Source of the DNA: Bradyrhizobium sp. Ai1a-2
GTDB taxonomy: Bacteria > Pseudomonadota > Alphaproteobacteria > Rhizobiales > Xanthobacteraceae
NCBI RefSeq assembly: GCF_000426245.1
Contig: NZ_AUEZ01000034.1
Location: 1 to 64,000 of the forward strand
Reading direction: 5' to 3'
Length of the DNA: 64,000 nucleotides
Within the stretch, counting starts at the first letter, position 1. Each line of letters begins with the position of its first letter. The translations under genes and the position numbers were made by a program. The notes under the pieces were generated by a model that was given only the letters and a program-made list of their open reading frames with translations, did no database searches and was not told the DNA's origin. Below are positions 8,054-15,848 of this stretch, in pieces.

Positions 8054-8836
8054 TCAATCGCGCCGGAACACGATCGAGGCCATCCAGCCGGTCATCAGCG
8101 CCATGGCGGCGGTCACGAGGCCATAGGCAAGGCCGTTCTGCCGCGCTGTATTGGCGACGAACTGCTCGAAACCGACCTTGACAATCTCGAAGGCGGTATC
8201 GGCCTTGGTCACCAGCGCGCCGTCGGTGAACAATTTGATCTCGACATTGTAGGTGCCGATTGGCACCTCGGCCGGCAGCGGAATGGTCGTTCGGAACAGG
8301 GTCGGGGTCAGGAAGGTGACCGCCGAGGTCTCCTCGCGGTAGAGGCCGCGCTCGGAGCGCAGCCGCACGAAGGCGCTGCGGAAGATGTCGTTGGGGACGA
8401 CGTCGGCATAGTCGCCGCCGACCCGCTGCATCAGCAGCACGTTGTTGAGCCCGAGTTGCTGGCGCCGCTGCACCTCCGCCGAAGCGATCTGGTCGAAGGG
8501 GCGGTTGGAGAACAGCGCGAGATAGCTCGGCACCTGCAGGAACTGCCGGTAGTCGCTGTTGATCCAGATCCCGAATCTGCGCTCCTTGCGCCGCGTCACC
8601 ATGTCGGCGCGCGGCCCGATCACGGTTACTACGAGATCGTAATTGGTGCGGCCGGGCGGGGTATCGGCATCCCTCTCGACCGAGCCGAACAGCACCAGTT
8701 CCTCGCCGGAGTAATTCGGCGTCACCGTGACGCGGTGGTTCGAGACCGAGACGATCAGCCGCTCCGCGCCGGCCGGGCTTCCGGCGAGGATCGCAGCCAG
8801 CAGGGCGGCGAGAACGAGGAGCGAGCGGGCGGTCAT
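8054..8836 (-). CDS. TIGR02186-family membrane-anchored protein (TauE/SafE partner)
   Basis: 260 residues: signal peptide (about 1-24, ending SPAGA), an extracytoplasmic beta-rich domain containing ERLIVSVSNHRVTVTPNY, and a single C-terminal membrane segment (GLVTAAMALMTGWMASIVF). It resembles the TIGR02186 family of unknown function, which is typically encoded beside a TauE/SafE permease, as here. Its ATG overlaps the permease stop (ATGA at 8833-8836), so the two are translationally coupled. It may be a periplasmic accessory of the permease; this is inference from gene order. Confidence 0.85.
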   Translation of the reverse strand: MTARSLLVLAALLAAILAGSPAGAERLIVSVSNHRVTVTPNYSGEELVLFGSVERDADTPPGRTNYDLVVTVIGPRADMVTRRKERRFGIWINSDYRQFLQVPSYLALFSNRPFDQIASAEVQRRQQLGLNNVLLMQRVGGDYADVVPNDIFRSAFVRLRSERGLYREETSAVTFLTPTLFRTTIPLPAEVPIGTYNVEIKLFTDGALVTKADTAFEIVKVGFEQFVANTARQNGLAYGLVTAAMALMTGWMASIVFRRD

Positions 8837-9762
8837 GGTGCGCCCCCGCCGGTTTCGCGGATGGTGAAGAGATCGGCAGGGCGGATCACAAGCTCGACTG
8901 CAAAGCGGATGCCGACCGCAAGCACCAGGAGCCCGAGCAACAGCCGCAAATGCTCGCCGCGGATTTTCTGGCCCGCGCGGGCGCCGAACTGCGCCCCGGT
9001 GACGCCGCCGACCATCAGGATCAGGGCCAGCACGGCATCGACCAGGTGATTGGTCACCGCGTGCAGCATGGTCGCGAAGATCATCGTCACCAGCGTCAGC
9101 ACCATCGAGGTGCCGATCACGGTCGAGGTCGGCACCCGCAGCAGGTAGATCATCAGCGGCACCAGGATGAAGCCGCCGCCGATGCCCATGACGGCGCCGA
9201 TAAACCCGATCACGAGGCCGACGAAGATGACGGGAATGATGGAGAGATAGATCTTGGAGCGCTTGAAGCGCATCTTCAGCGGCAGGCCATGGATCCAGCC
9301 ATGGCTGCCCGGGCGGCGCAGGGTGACGGTGCCGCCGCGGCGGGTGCGCAGCATCGCGCGCAGGCCCTCATAGGCCATCGCCCCGCCGACCGCGGTGAGC
9401 AGCACGACATAGGACAGCCCGATCATCAGGTCGAGCTGGCCGAGCGAGCGCAGATAGGTGAAGGTCCATACCCCTAGCGCGGTCCCGATCGTGCCGCCGC
9501 TTAACAGGACCAGCGCCAGCGTCGGATCGATGGCGCGGCGGCGCCAATAGGAGATCGCACCGGAGAAGGAGGAGGCCGCGATGTGGCTCGCGACCGAGGC
9601 AACCGCGACCGCCGGCGCGATGCCGATAAAGATCAGGAGCGGCGTCATCAGGAAGCCGCCGCCGATGCCGAACATGCCGGAGACGAAACCGACCGCCGCG
9701 CCCATCGCCAGCACGAGGAAGATATTGACGGGAATATCGGCGATCGGGAGGTACAGCTGCAC
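8833..9762 (-). CDS. TauE/SafE-family anion permease
   Basis: About 309 residues with eight or nine membrane helices and two copies of the family repeat signature: GFVSGMFGIGGGFLMTPLLI near the start and GFIGAVMGIGGGFILVPLMI in the middle. The family moves sulfite, sulfonates and other organic anions across the inner membrane. The GTG at 9762 is preferred because it gives the usual MQLYLPIADIPVN N-terminus; the frame stays open up to 9810 with a non-family basic extension. It is first gene of a two-gene operon with the TIGR02186 protein. Confidence 0.88.
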   Translation of the reverse strand: MQLYLPIADIPVNIFLVLAMGAAVGFVSGMFGIGGGFLMTPLLIFIGIAPAVAVASVASHIAASSFSGAISYWRRRAIDPTLALVLLSGGTIGTALGVWTFTYLRSLGQLDLMIGLSYVVLLTAVGGAMAYEGLRAMLRTRRGGTVTLRRPGSHGWIHGLPLKMRFKRSKIYLSIIPVIFVGLVIGFIGAVMGIGGGFILVPLMIYLLRVPTSTVIGTSMVLTLVTMIFATMLHAVTNHLVDAVLALILMVGGVTGAQFGARAGQKIRGEHLRLLLGLLVLAVGIRFAVELVIRPADLFTIRETGGGAP

Positions 9763-9970
9763 GCGCGGTCGCTTCTTATAATGCCGCGAGGCTGGCGCAG
9801 GGCCACCCACGGCGCGGTTTTCTGATCGAGCTTGCGGGCAGCGGAATCCGACGCGGAGCTGGGCGCGGATCGGTTGCCGCGTCCTTGCATAACCGAAATT
9901 GGAGCGGGGAGGGACTATTGAATCCGCCAGTGCGGGCTTTTTTGTCGCACGTGCGGCGGGTCTCGCCTCA

Positions 9971-10059
9971 GATCATGATCCGATGAGACGGATCATGATC
10001 TCATCTCGTTGTTGAGCATGATCTTTTCGGAAAACCGTTCTCCACTTTTCCGGATCAGG
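9971..10059. repeat. Palindromic repeat, family E2 (gatcatgatcc type)
   Basis: Contains gatcatgatccgatgagacg followed by gatcatgatc, then gcatgatcttttcggaaaacc and cttttccggatca. Related sequences with ATGATCCG/CGGATCAT arms lie at 41758-41825 and 61665-61701. It covers the last codon of the ClpP-like gene on the minus strand and probably forms its 3' hairpin. The rest of 9811-9970 holds no gene that I can see. Confidence 0.7.
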
Positions 10060-10849
10060 GTCGGCCAATGGGATCGGTGATCAGGTTCATCGCCGCGGCT
10101 TCCTTGGTGCCGAGCCACCGGATGTCCCTGGTTTGTGACATCGCCTCGACGACGGTGGAGGATACGCCCATCCTGGTCATGTAGTGCAGGACGGCGCCGG
10201 TGACGCGCTGGGTGTCGGCGACGGGATCGGCAACCGGCGCCGTGGTGACGAACCGGTGGACGCCCAGCATCGAGCCCTCGATGCCGTAGCGGGTCGTGCC
10301 ACCGGCAAACGCAAGGACGCAGGCGCTGGCGCAATAGGCCGGCCGGACCCAGCCCGAACCATCGGCGACGCCGACGGCCGTCGTCAGCCCGCGGGACCGG
10401 ATCATTTCGCCGATGATGAGCGCCTGATTGAGATCTCCGCCCGGAGAGGACAGAAGGACAACATCGCCGGGGGCGAGATGAGCCGCATCCAGCCTGTCGC
10501 GGAACCAGTTCGCGGCGGCCGGGCCGATTTCTCCCCTGATGGCCAAAGCGGGTCGCGAACCGACCGCCCCGCCAAAATCGGCCTTGCTGATCAGCTGCGA
10601 ACTCAGGCTCGGCGAGAAATACTGGTCTTTCCAATACGCCCAGGCGTCGGGCCGCGACAGATCCCTATAGGCGCGGATGCCGACGCCAGAGATCAGGAGG
10701 ACGAATATGACAGCCGACCACATCGACCACCGCCAGGCGGGCCGACGGGGCGGCCGCGCTTTCGGTTGATCGGTAGGCTGGCGTGGTGGTGCGACGCGGG
10801 GCCCGGTTGGCGAGCTTCGGTAGCGACCTTCCTGATGTTCGGCTGACAA
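10055..10849 (-). CDS. Membrane-anchored ClpP/crotonase-like serine protease homologue
   Basis: 264 residues: a basic, proline-rich cytoplasmic tail (1-40), one membrane helix (about 43-60), then a ClpP-like domain. The ClpP-type features are LLSSPGGDLNQAL (132-144), YCASACVLAFAGG with Ser175 in the nucleophile position, and GVHRF with His198. This is the arrangement of periplasmic ClpP-fold proteins of unknown target found in many alphaproteobacteria. The TTG at 10849 is a weak start; ATG at 10723 (MWSAVIFV) would remove the tail. No operon partner is apparent. Confidence 0.72.
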   Translation of the reverse strand: MSAEHQEGRYRSSPTGPRVAPPRQPTDQPKARPPRRPAWRWSMWSAVIFVLLISGVGIRAYRDLSRPDAWAYWKDQYFSPSLSSQLISKADFGGAVGSRPALAIRGEIGPAAANWFRDRLDAAHLAPGDVVLLSSPGGDLNQALIIGEMIRSRGLTTAVGVADGSGWVRPAYCASACVLAFAGGTTRYGIEGSMLGVHRFVTTAPVADPVADTQRVTGAVLHYMTRMGVSSTVVEAMSQTRDIRWLGTKEAAAMNLITDPIGRP

Positions 10850-10964
10850 GTTCGTTCTCTCGACGCTGGCAGCTACCGCGCGGGGGCACGGTCTTTCTAC
10901 ACAGCTTCAGCGCTGAGATACATATGGCGACGCCGCACCGCCGCGTCGTGCGCCTGTCATAATT

Positions 10965-13900
10965 TTAATGCGCGATCGAGGCGGTGCGCTTCGGCGACGC
11001 TGCCCTGGCCGCGGGCCTGGCCACATTGGGCTGCACGGTCGCCGAATCCCAGCCGCCCGGCGGGGTTGCGACATTGACGGCGTCGTCGGGCTGCGGCTCG
11101 GCGGTGAAAGTCTGGATCGCGAGCTTGGCCGCTGCCAGCGACTGTGCGTCGAGGCGTTTCGCAACATCGTCACGTTTGTGGCTGGCGTCGGCGTCGCCCT
11201 GGGCTGCGGCGAGGCTGAACCATTTGAAGGATTCGGCCAGGTTCTGTTCGACCCCAATGCCACGGGCATAGAGGATGCCGAGATTGAACTGGCTGTCGGC
11301 GACGCCGCGCTCGGCAGCCTTGCGGAACCATTGAGCTGCGCTCGTGTAGTTGGCGCCCTTGCCGCCGCCATCGGCATCGAGCACCGCGAGATTGTGCATG
11401 GCCTTGGCGTTGCCGCGCTCGGCGGCCTGCACGTAGTAACGCCGCGCGGTGTCGACATCCTTTTTCACGCTGAGGCCCTTCTCATAGAAGGTTCCCAGTC
11501 GGAAGACCGCGGGCACCACGCCGGCCCGCGCGGCGCGCTCGTACCACTTCGCAGCCTCGTCATAATTGGTCGGAACGCCTTTGCCTTCGGCGAAGCGCAC
11601 GCCAACCTCATAGGCCGCGGCCGGATCGCCCCTCAGCGCGGCGGCGCGCAGTACCGGGCCGCCGATGGCGTCAGGCAGCCGTTCACTCGGCGGCACCTGT
11701 GCCATCATGAGCCTGCCCGCCGGCGGCGCGGGGATCGAGCCGGTGATGTCATTGCTCGCAACGGGAGATGGTGATGGCGCGGGCGCCGGCGGGATCGTCA
11801 CCTGCGTGCCATCGAGCATGTTCGGCGCGGTGCTGTTGTTGGATTGCCGGCCAAGCGGGGTCGGCGATGTCATCAACGGTGCCGCGGGTGCCGGCGCGGG
11901 CGCGGGTGCGACGGCCGCACTGTCGGCTGGTGGCTGTGCCGCTGCGGGAGCATCGATCGACCCCTCCATCGGCGGCGTCTGCGACGCGGTGCTACTATCG
12001 AGCAGGATCATCGCCACCTTGAAGGCGCCGAGCACGATGACCACTACACTCGCGCCGACCAGCAGCGAGCGGATCTTTGACGTGATCGTCGAGGGCTCCT
12101 TGCCCTCGGACTTGTCTTGAGCCTTGTCGGCGGCCTTGGCCTTGGCTGCAGCCTTGGCCCCATTGCGTCCGCCCTTCTCGTTGGCGGCCTGGGCGGCCGC
12201 GGCCTGCGCGGCGCGGCGGGCGGCGGCGATGAAGCTCGAGGTAGAGACCGGCTCTTTCTTCCCTGTCGAAATCTCGCTGATCGCGCTCTCGGACGCGGCG
12301 ATGCGCTCGGTGGGTGTGGATAGCCGTCCGGTCGGGCGCGTGCCCGGCTCAAGCGGATGATCCGGCGGCAGGTCCGGCTCGAGCGCGGCGCGGACCGCAG
12401 CGTGCGGTTCGAGGATCTCGCTGATGGCGCGCGGCGGCAGTGGCGGTGGAACGGGTGCAGCCTCGGGCATCACCGCATGGAAGTCGCGCGGCGCCGCCGC
12501 GAAGTGCTCCTGCGCCGCGGGATTCGGCAGCTCGGGCTTCGGCTGCGGCACCATCGTCTGCGGCATGGCGGCACGCAGCGGCTCGGGTGACGGAGCCGGC
12601 GCGGCAGGCGCGGAGCGCACCGCGCGCAGGTCGTTCTCGATCATCGCAAGACGATCGACCACATGACCGAGCGTGTTGTGCACCGTCTCGAGCGAGTCCT
12701 GCGTGCGGCGCTCGGTTTCCGAATGGCTGAAGCGGATATCGGACAATTCGCGCTTGACCATGTCGACGAGGCCGGGGTCGGGCGGCTGCGGCGCCGGAGC
12801 ACTGACGTTGCGGCCCGCCTCGGCCAGCGACACGAGATTGGCGTGCTGGCGTTCAAGATGGCGCAGGATGTCCTGCAGCCCTTCCTCGACGCGCCCGAAA
12901 TTGCCGGACTGAGGATTGGAAAAGGTCTCCAGTCGTTCGAGCAGGTAGGAGACTCGCTGCTCGAGATGGGCGAATGCCGAGGCGCTGTCGTTGCCGACCT
13001 GCATGCGGTCGATGCGCTCCGACAGCGTGCGCACCGCGTCTTCGAGGTGTTGCGAGTGTTCGGTTGGCGCCGGGCGCTCGCGGCTTTCCAGGGTCGAGGC
13101 CAACGCGGCGATCCGCTGTTCGAGGACCGCAAAGGCATCACCATGATTGCCGGCGCGCGCGAGCTCGTCGACTTTGGTCGACAGCGTCTGCACGTCCTCG
13201 GTAAGCCGTGCCAGTGCGTCGTTGGAGGCGATGTTGGAGACGATCGCGCGGAGCGCGGCGATTGCGCTCTCGAGCTGCTGCACCGTCGAGGGATCGTCGT
13301 TGGCGCGCAGGATCAAATCGAGCTTGGCGCCGAGATTGCGGATCGCCTCGTCATAGCCGGCGAGTTGCTCGGCGGGGGTGAGCGAGCGCAGCACCTCGCG
13401 GATCTCGGACAGCGCATGCTCGATGCCGGCAAGCGCCTGGCCGTCGGCACCGTTCTGCCGGTTGTCGTCAATGCGGCGTGACAGCGAGCGGATTTCGCCT
13501 TCGAGCGATTCGATCGCGCGGCGCGGCATCGCCTCGGTGATCGCCGAGCGGATTTCCGCAAGCTCGCTCCGGAACGCGGCGATCGACTGCTCGATATGAT
13601 CAGGCCGCTGCAGCGCCTCGATCTGGCTCGTGATCTTGATCAGATAACGCTCCAGTGAGGAGAAGTCCGGGCCAGCCGGTTCCGGCGCGGCCGGTGCCGC
13701 TGCAACGGGAGGTGCGTGCGCGGCCTTTGGCGGAACGCTTGAACTCATTGGCTGAGCTGGGCCCGTCGGCTGGGCGTGGCGCGGCGGCATCTGCCGTGGC
13801 GGCGGACCGTCGAGTTCGTTCTGGCGCGCGGCGATCTCCGCGATCGCCGAATCGAAGGAGGCGGGACTTAGCGGCGGCGACGGACGGTAGACCTTTGCGG

Positions 13901-14351
13901 CGGCACGCTCGACGGCTTCCGCCTGGCGCTGACGGTCCGGCATCTGGGGCTGGCGCGCCGCGGCAGCAGGATTTGAAATCTGCGACAGCCGCGCATCGAG
14001 CCGCGAGATCGCGTCGTTGAGCTGGCGCGCAACGTTGGACTGGCCGCGCGCAGCGTCGCCTCGCGCAGCGTCGGTGCGCGGGGCGTCATTGCGCGGCGCG
14101 GGCCGCGCGAGTCGATCGATCTGCTGGGTGATCGCATCGAGCCGCTGATGAATGTCGGCAACGTCTCGGGTTGCCTGGCCCGGCATCGCCGGCCGCGCCT
14201 GGTCATTGCGGAGATCCGGCGGCGCCGGTTCGCCGACGGTGGAATTGAGCCAGTCGTTCAGCGACATGCCGGCGCGTTGAGCCGCGGCCTCGGCCCTTTC
14301 GCGGACGGATGGATCGATGCCGTCAACACTCCACGATACGCGCGAATTCAT
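10965..14351 (-). CDS. PodJ-like coiled-coil, transmembrane, Sel1-repeat protein
   Basis: 1128 residues. The N-terminus (VSWSVDGIDPSVRERAEAAA, then GMSLNDWLN) is CopG-like. About 230-600 is a long Leu/Ala/Glu-rich coiled coil, followed by a proline-rich region, a single membrane helix near 757-780 and a second Pro/Ala linker. Residues about 900-1045 hold four Sel1 repeats, each ending like AAKWYERAARAG or WFRKAAERG. A cytoplasmic coiled coil, one helix and periplasmic Sel1 repeats is the plan of PodJ, the polar organiser of Caulobacter and Agrobacterium. I therefore infer a polar-localisation role but cannot prove orthology; no C-terminal peptidoglycan-binding domain is evident. Confidence 0.75.
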   Translation of the reverse strand: MNSRVSWSVDGIDPSVRERAEAAAQRAGMSLNDWLNSTVGEPAPPDLRNDQARPAMPGQATRDVADIHQRLDAITQQIDRLARPAPRNDAPRTDAARGDAARGQSNVARQLNDAISRLDARLSQISNPAAAARQPQMPDRQRQAEAVERAAAKVYRPSPPLSPASFDSAIAEIAARQNELDGPPPRQMPPRHAQPTGPAQPMSSSVPPKAAHAPPVAAAPAAPEPAGPDFSSLERYLIKITSQIEALQRPDHIEQSIAAFRSELAEIRSAITEAMPRRAIESLEGEIRSLSRRIDDNRQNGADGQALAGIEHALSEIREVLRSLTPAEQLAGYDEAIRNLGAKLDLILRANDDPSTVQQLESAIAALRAIVSNIASNDALARLTEDVQTLSTKVDELARAGNHGDAFAVLEQRIAALASTLESRERPAPTEHSQHLEDAVRTLSERIDRMQVGNDSASAFAHLEQRVSYLLERLETFSNPQSGNFGRVEEGLQDILRHLERQHANLVSLAEAGRNVSAPAPQPPDPGLVDMVKRELSDIRFSHSETERRTQDSLETVHNTLGHVVDRLAMIENDLRAVRSAPAAPAPSPEPLRAAMPQTMVPQPKPELPNPAAQEHFAAAPRDFHAVMPEAAPVPPPLPPRAISEILEPHAAVRAALEPDLPPDHPLEPGTRPTGRLSTPTERIAASESAISEISTGKKEPVSTSSFIAAARRAAQAAAAQAANEKGGRNGAKAAAKAKAADKAQDKSEGKEPSTITSKIRSLLVGASVVVIVLGAFKVAMILLDSSTASQTPPMEGSIDAPAAAQPPADSAAVAPAPAPAPAAPLMTSPTPLGRQSNNSTAPNMLDGTQVTIPPAPAPSPSPVASNDITGSIPAPPAGRLMMAQVPPSERLPDAIGGPVLRAAALRGDPAAAYEVGVRFAEGKGVPTNYDEAAKWYERAARAGVVPAVFRLGTFYEKGLSVKKDVDTARRYYVQAAERGNAKAMHNLAVLDADGGGKGANYTSAAQWFRKAAERGVADSQFNLGILYARGIGVEQNLAESFKWFSLAAAQGDADASHKRDDVAKRLDAQSLAAAKLAIQTFTAEPQPDDAVNVATPPGGWDSATVQPNVARPAARAASPKRTASIAH

Positions 14352-14477
14352 GATTCCGTCCGGTCCCGACTAAGGCGTCCACACCCACGCCTGCAGCCTC
14401 CCGTACGTCCCGATTGAACAGACAATCGAATTCCGTGCCGGGCGTCTGCCTTAGCCGCCGACTTTTTCGCGTTAGGG

Positions 14478-14492
14478 TAAAGAACGGGTTAA
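14478..14492 (-). promoter_or_regulatory. CtrA-like box upstream of the podJ-like gene
   Basis: On the gene's strand the sequence reads TTAA-CCCGTTC-TTTA, one mismatch from the CtrA consensus TTAA-N7-TTAA. It lies about 127 bases upstream of the podJ-like start. Candidate only. Confidence 0.35.
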
Positions 14493-14553
14493 GGAATGGC
14501 GCCGCAGGGCCTTAAAGTTACCTCCGCGGAACCTGCCTGCGCCAGCCCAGCCT

Positions 14554-15135
14554 TTATTCGTCGCCTTGGCCGGCTTTGAGCGGCCGAACGGCCGTCCGGT
14601 TTGTCAAAGCGGAGAGGGCCTCGATTGCCTCTTCGCACCATTCGGCCACGGCCCGCTCATGGCGAAGGCCGATGCGAAGCCCGAGCAGCTTGCCCATGTC
14701 GGCCGGCGAGGCCACACCTTGCGGGAAGCGCTTGTTGAGCAGGCGCTCATAACGATCGTAGCGGTCGCGGTGGTGCTCCAGTCGCGCCATCAGGTCGGTG
14801 CGCAGCGGTTCGATATCGATGCTGTCGAGCGCGTAGAGCCGAACCAGGAGATCGTCCTTGATCGAGGCCGGGACGCTCGGCCGTGCCGCCCAGTGCCGCA
14901 AGGCGGCCTTGCCCTCGGGGGTCAGCGTATAAACCAGCTTGTTGGGCTTGCCCGATTGAACGACCTCGCGGGCCTGGACATGGCCGCGGTCGCGCAGCTT
15001 GGAAAGCTCGCGATAGATCTGCTGGTGGTCGGCCTTCCAGAAGAAGCCGATGGACGCATCGAATGTCTTGGCGAGCTCGTAGCCCGTCATCGGACGTTCG
15101 GTCAGGCATGCGAGGATCGCGTCACCCAAAGCCAT
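14554..15135 (-). CDS. PadR-family transcriptional regulator
   Basis: 193 residues from the ATG at 15135. The start MALGDAILACLTERPMTGYE is the PadR winged-helix N-terminus, and the C-terminal helical domain (ARLEHHRDRYDRYERLLNKR) is that of the Vir-type PadR subgroup. AAGGAG lies nine bases before this ATG; the frame continues upstream to 15222, but that would run the protein across its own likely operator (15178-15211). It is divergent from a SnoaL-like gene and the fatty-acid oxidation genes, which it probably represses. Confidence 0.9.
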   Translation of the reverse strand: MALGDAILACLTERPMTGYELAKTFDASIGFFWKADHQQIYRELSKLRDRGHVQAREVVQSGKPNKLVYTLTPEGKAALRHWAARPSVPASIKDDLLVRLYALDSIDIEPLRTDLMARLEHHRDRYDRYERLLNKRFPQGVASPADMGKLLGLRIGLRHERAVAEWCEEAIEALSALTNRTAVRPLKAGQGDE

Positions 15136-15177
15136 TGGTCGCCACTCCTTCTCCACCTCCTCGACCATCCTTGACTT

Positions 15178-15211
15178 TATGCACAGAGGCGCATATGCGT
15201 CAATGTGCATA
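15178..15211. promoter_or_regulatory. Nested 34-bp dyad, probable PadR operator
   Basis: Outer arms tatgcac (15178-15184) and gtgcata (15205-15211) and an inner perfect palindrome cgcatatgcg (15190-15199) share one centre at 15194.5. The site lies 43 bases upstream of the padR ATG and 82 bases upstream of the SnoaL-like gene, so it can control both. Confidence 0.65.
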
Positions 15212-15292
15212 TCGACGGTCAAGACTTAACCGGCCCGCCAAGATCGGGCCGCTGCACGTTCCGCCAAGAGGATCTGCCTAGGGGAGACGTCC

Positions 15293-15724
15293 ATGACAAC
15301 GACCGGCCTCGACAAGTGGTACGCATACATGAAGTCCCATGATCGCGCAGCGCTCTGGGATCTGCTTCACCCCGACGCCGTGTTCGAAAGCCCGGTCGTG
15401 CACACGCCGCAGCGCGGACGCGACATCACCTTCAAATACCTATCGAGCGCGGAAAAGGTGCTGGGTGGCCCCGGCTTCACCTATCGCGGCGAATGGCGCA
15501 GCGATAACGGCGCGGTGCTCGAATTCGAGAACGATATCGAGGGTATCAAGATCAACGGCGTCGACATCATCACCTTCGATGCGGAGGGACGGATCACGCA
15601 TTTCAAGGTGATGGTGCGCCCGCTGAAGGCGGTCAACCTGCTGCACCGGCTGATGGGAGAGGAGCTGACGCGGCGGGCTGGTGAGGCCAGCGCCGCCAAG
15701 TCGCAGCCCAAGTCGCAGTCCTGA
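15293..15724 (+). CDS. SnoaL/NTF2-like protein
   Basis: 143 residues with the NTF2-like cone fold pattern: an N-terminal helix (LDKWYAYMKSHDRAALWDLL) followed by strands such as DAVFESPVV, FTYRGEWRSDN and GVDIITFDAEGRITHFKVMV. The C-terminus is a Lys/Ser/Gln tail with AKSQPKSQS. Members include steroid isomerases, polyketide cyclases and dehydratases as well as many of unknown function, so no reaction is assigned. It is the first gene after the PadR operator, 124 bases before an acyl-CoA dehydrogenase gene, suggesting a role in the same lipid catabolic unit. Confidence 0.82.
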   Translation: MTTTGLDKWYAYMKSHDRAALWDLLHPDAVFESPVVHTPQRGRDITFKYLSSAEKVLGGPGFTYRGEWRSDNGAVLEFENDIEGIKINGVDIITFDAEGRITHFKVMVRPLKAVNLLHRLMGEELTRRAGEASAAKSQPKSQS

Positions 15725-15848
15725 TCTCGATAATCGCTTTCCCGGAACACCGAAAGGTCTAAGGTCGGTTTCGGGAACCTTAGTGGTCGCAGCGTCGCGT
15801 GGGTTTGCCTGCGGCGCCAAATTCAAAAACTGCCTGCCGGAGCACACC

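Noticed and set aside
8054..9762. TauE/SafE permease and TIGR02186 protein as a new system
   Set aside because: The pairing is already common in alphaproteobacteria; nothing unusual in either protein here.
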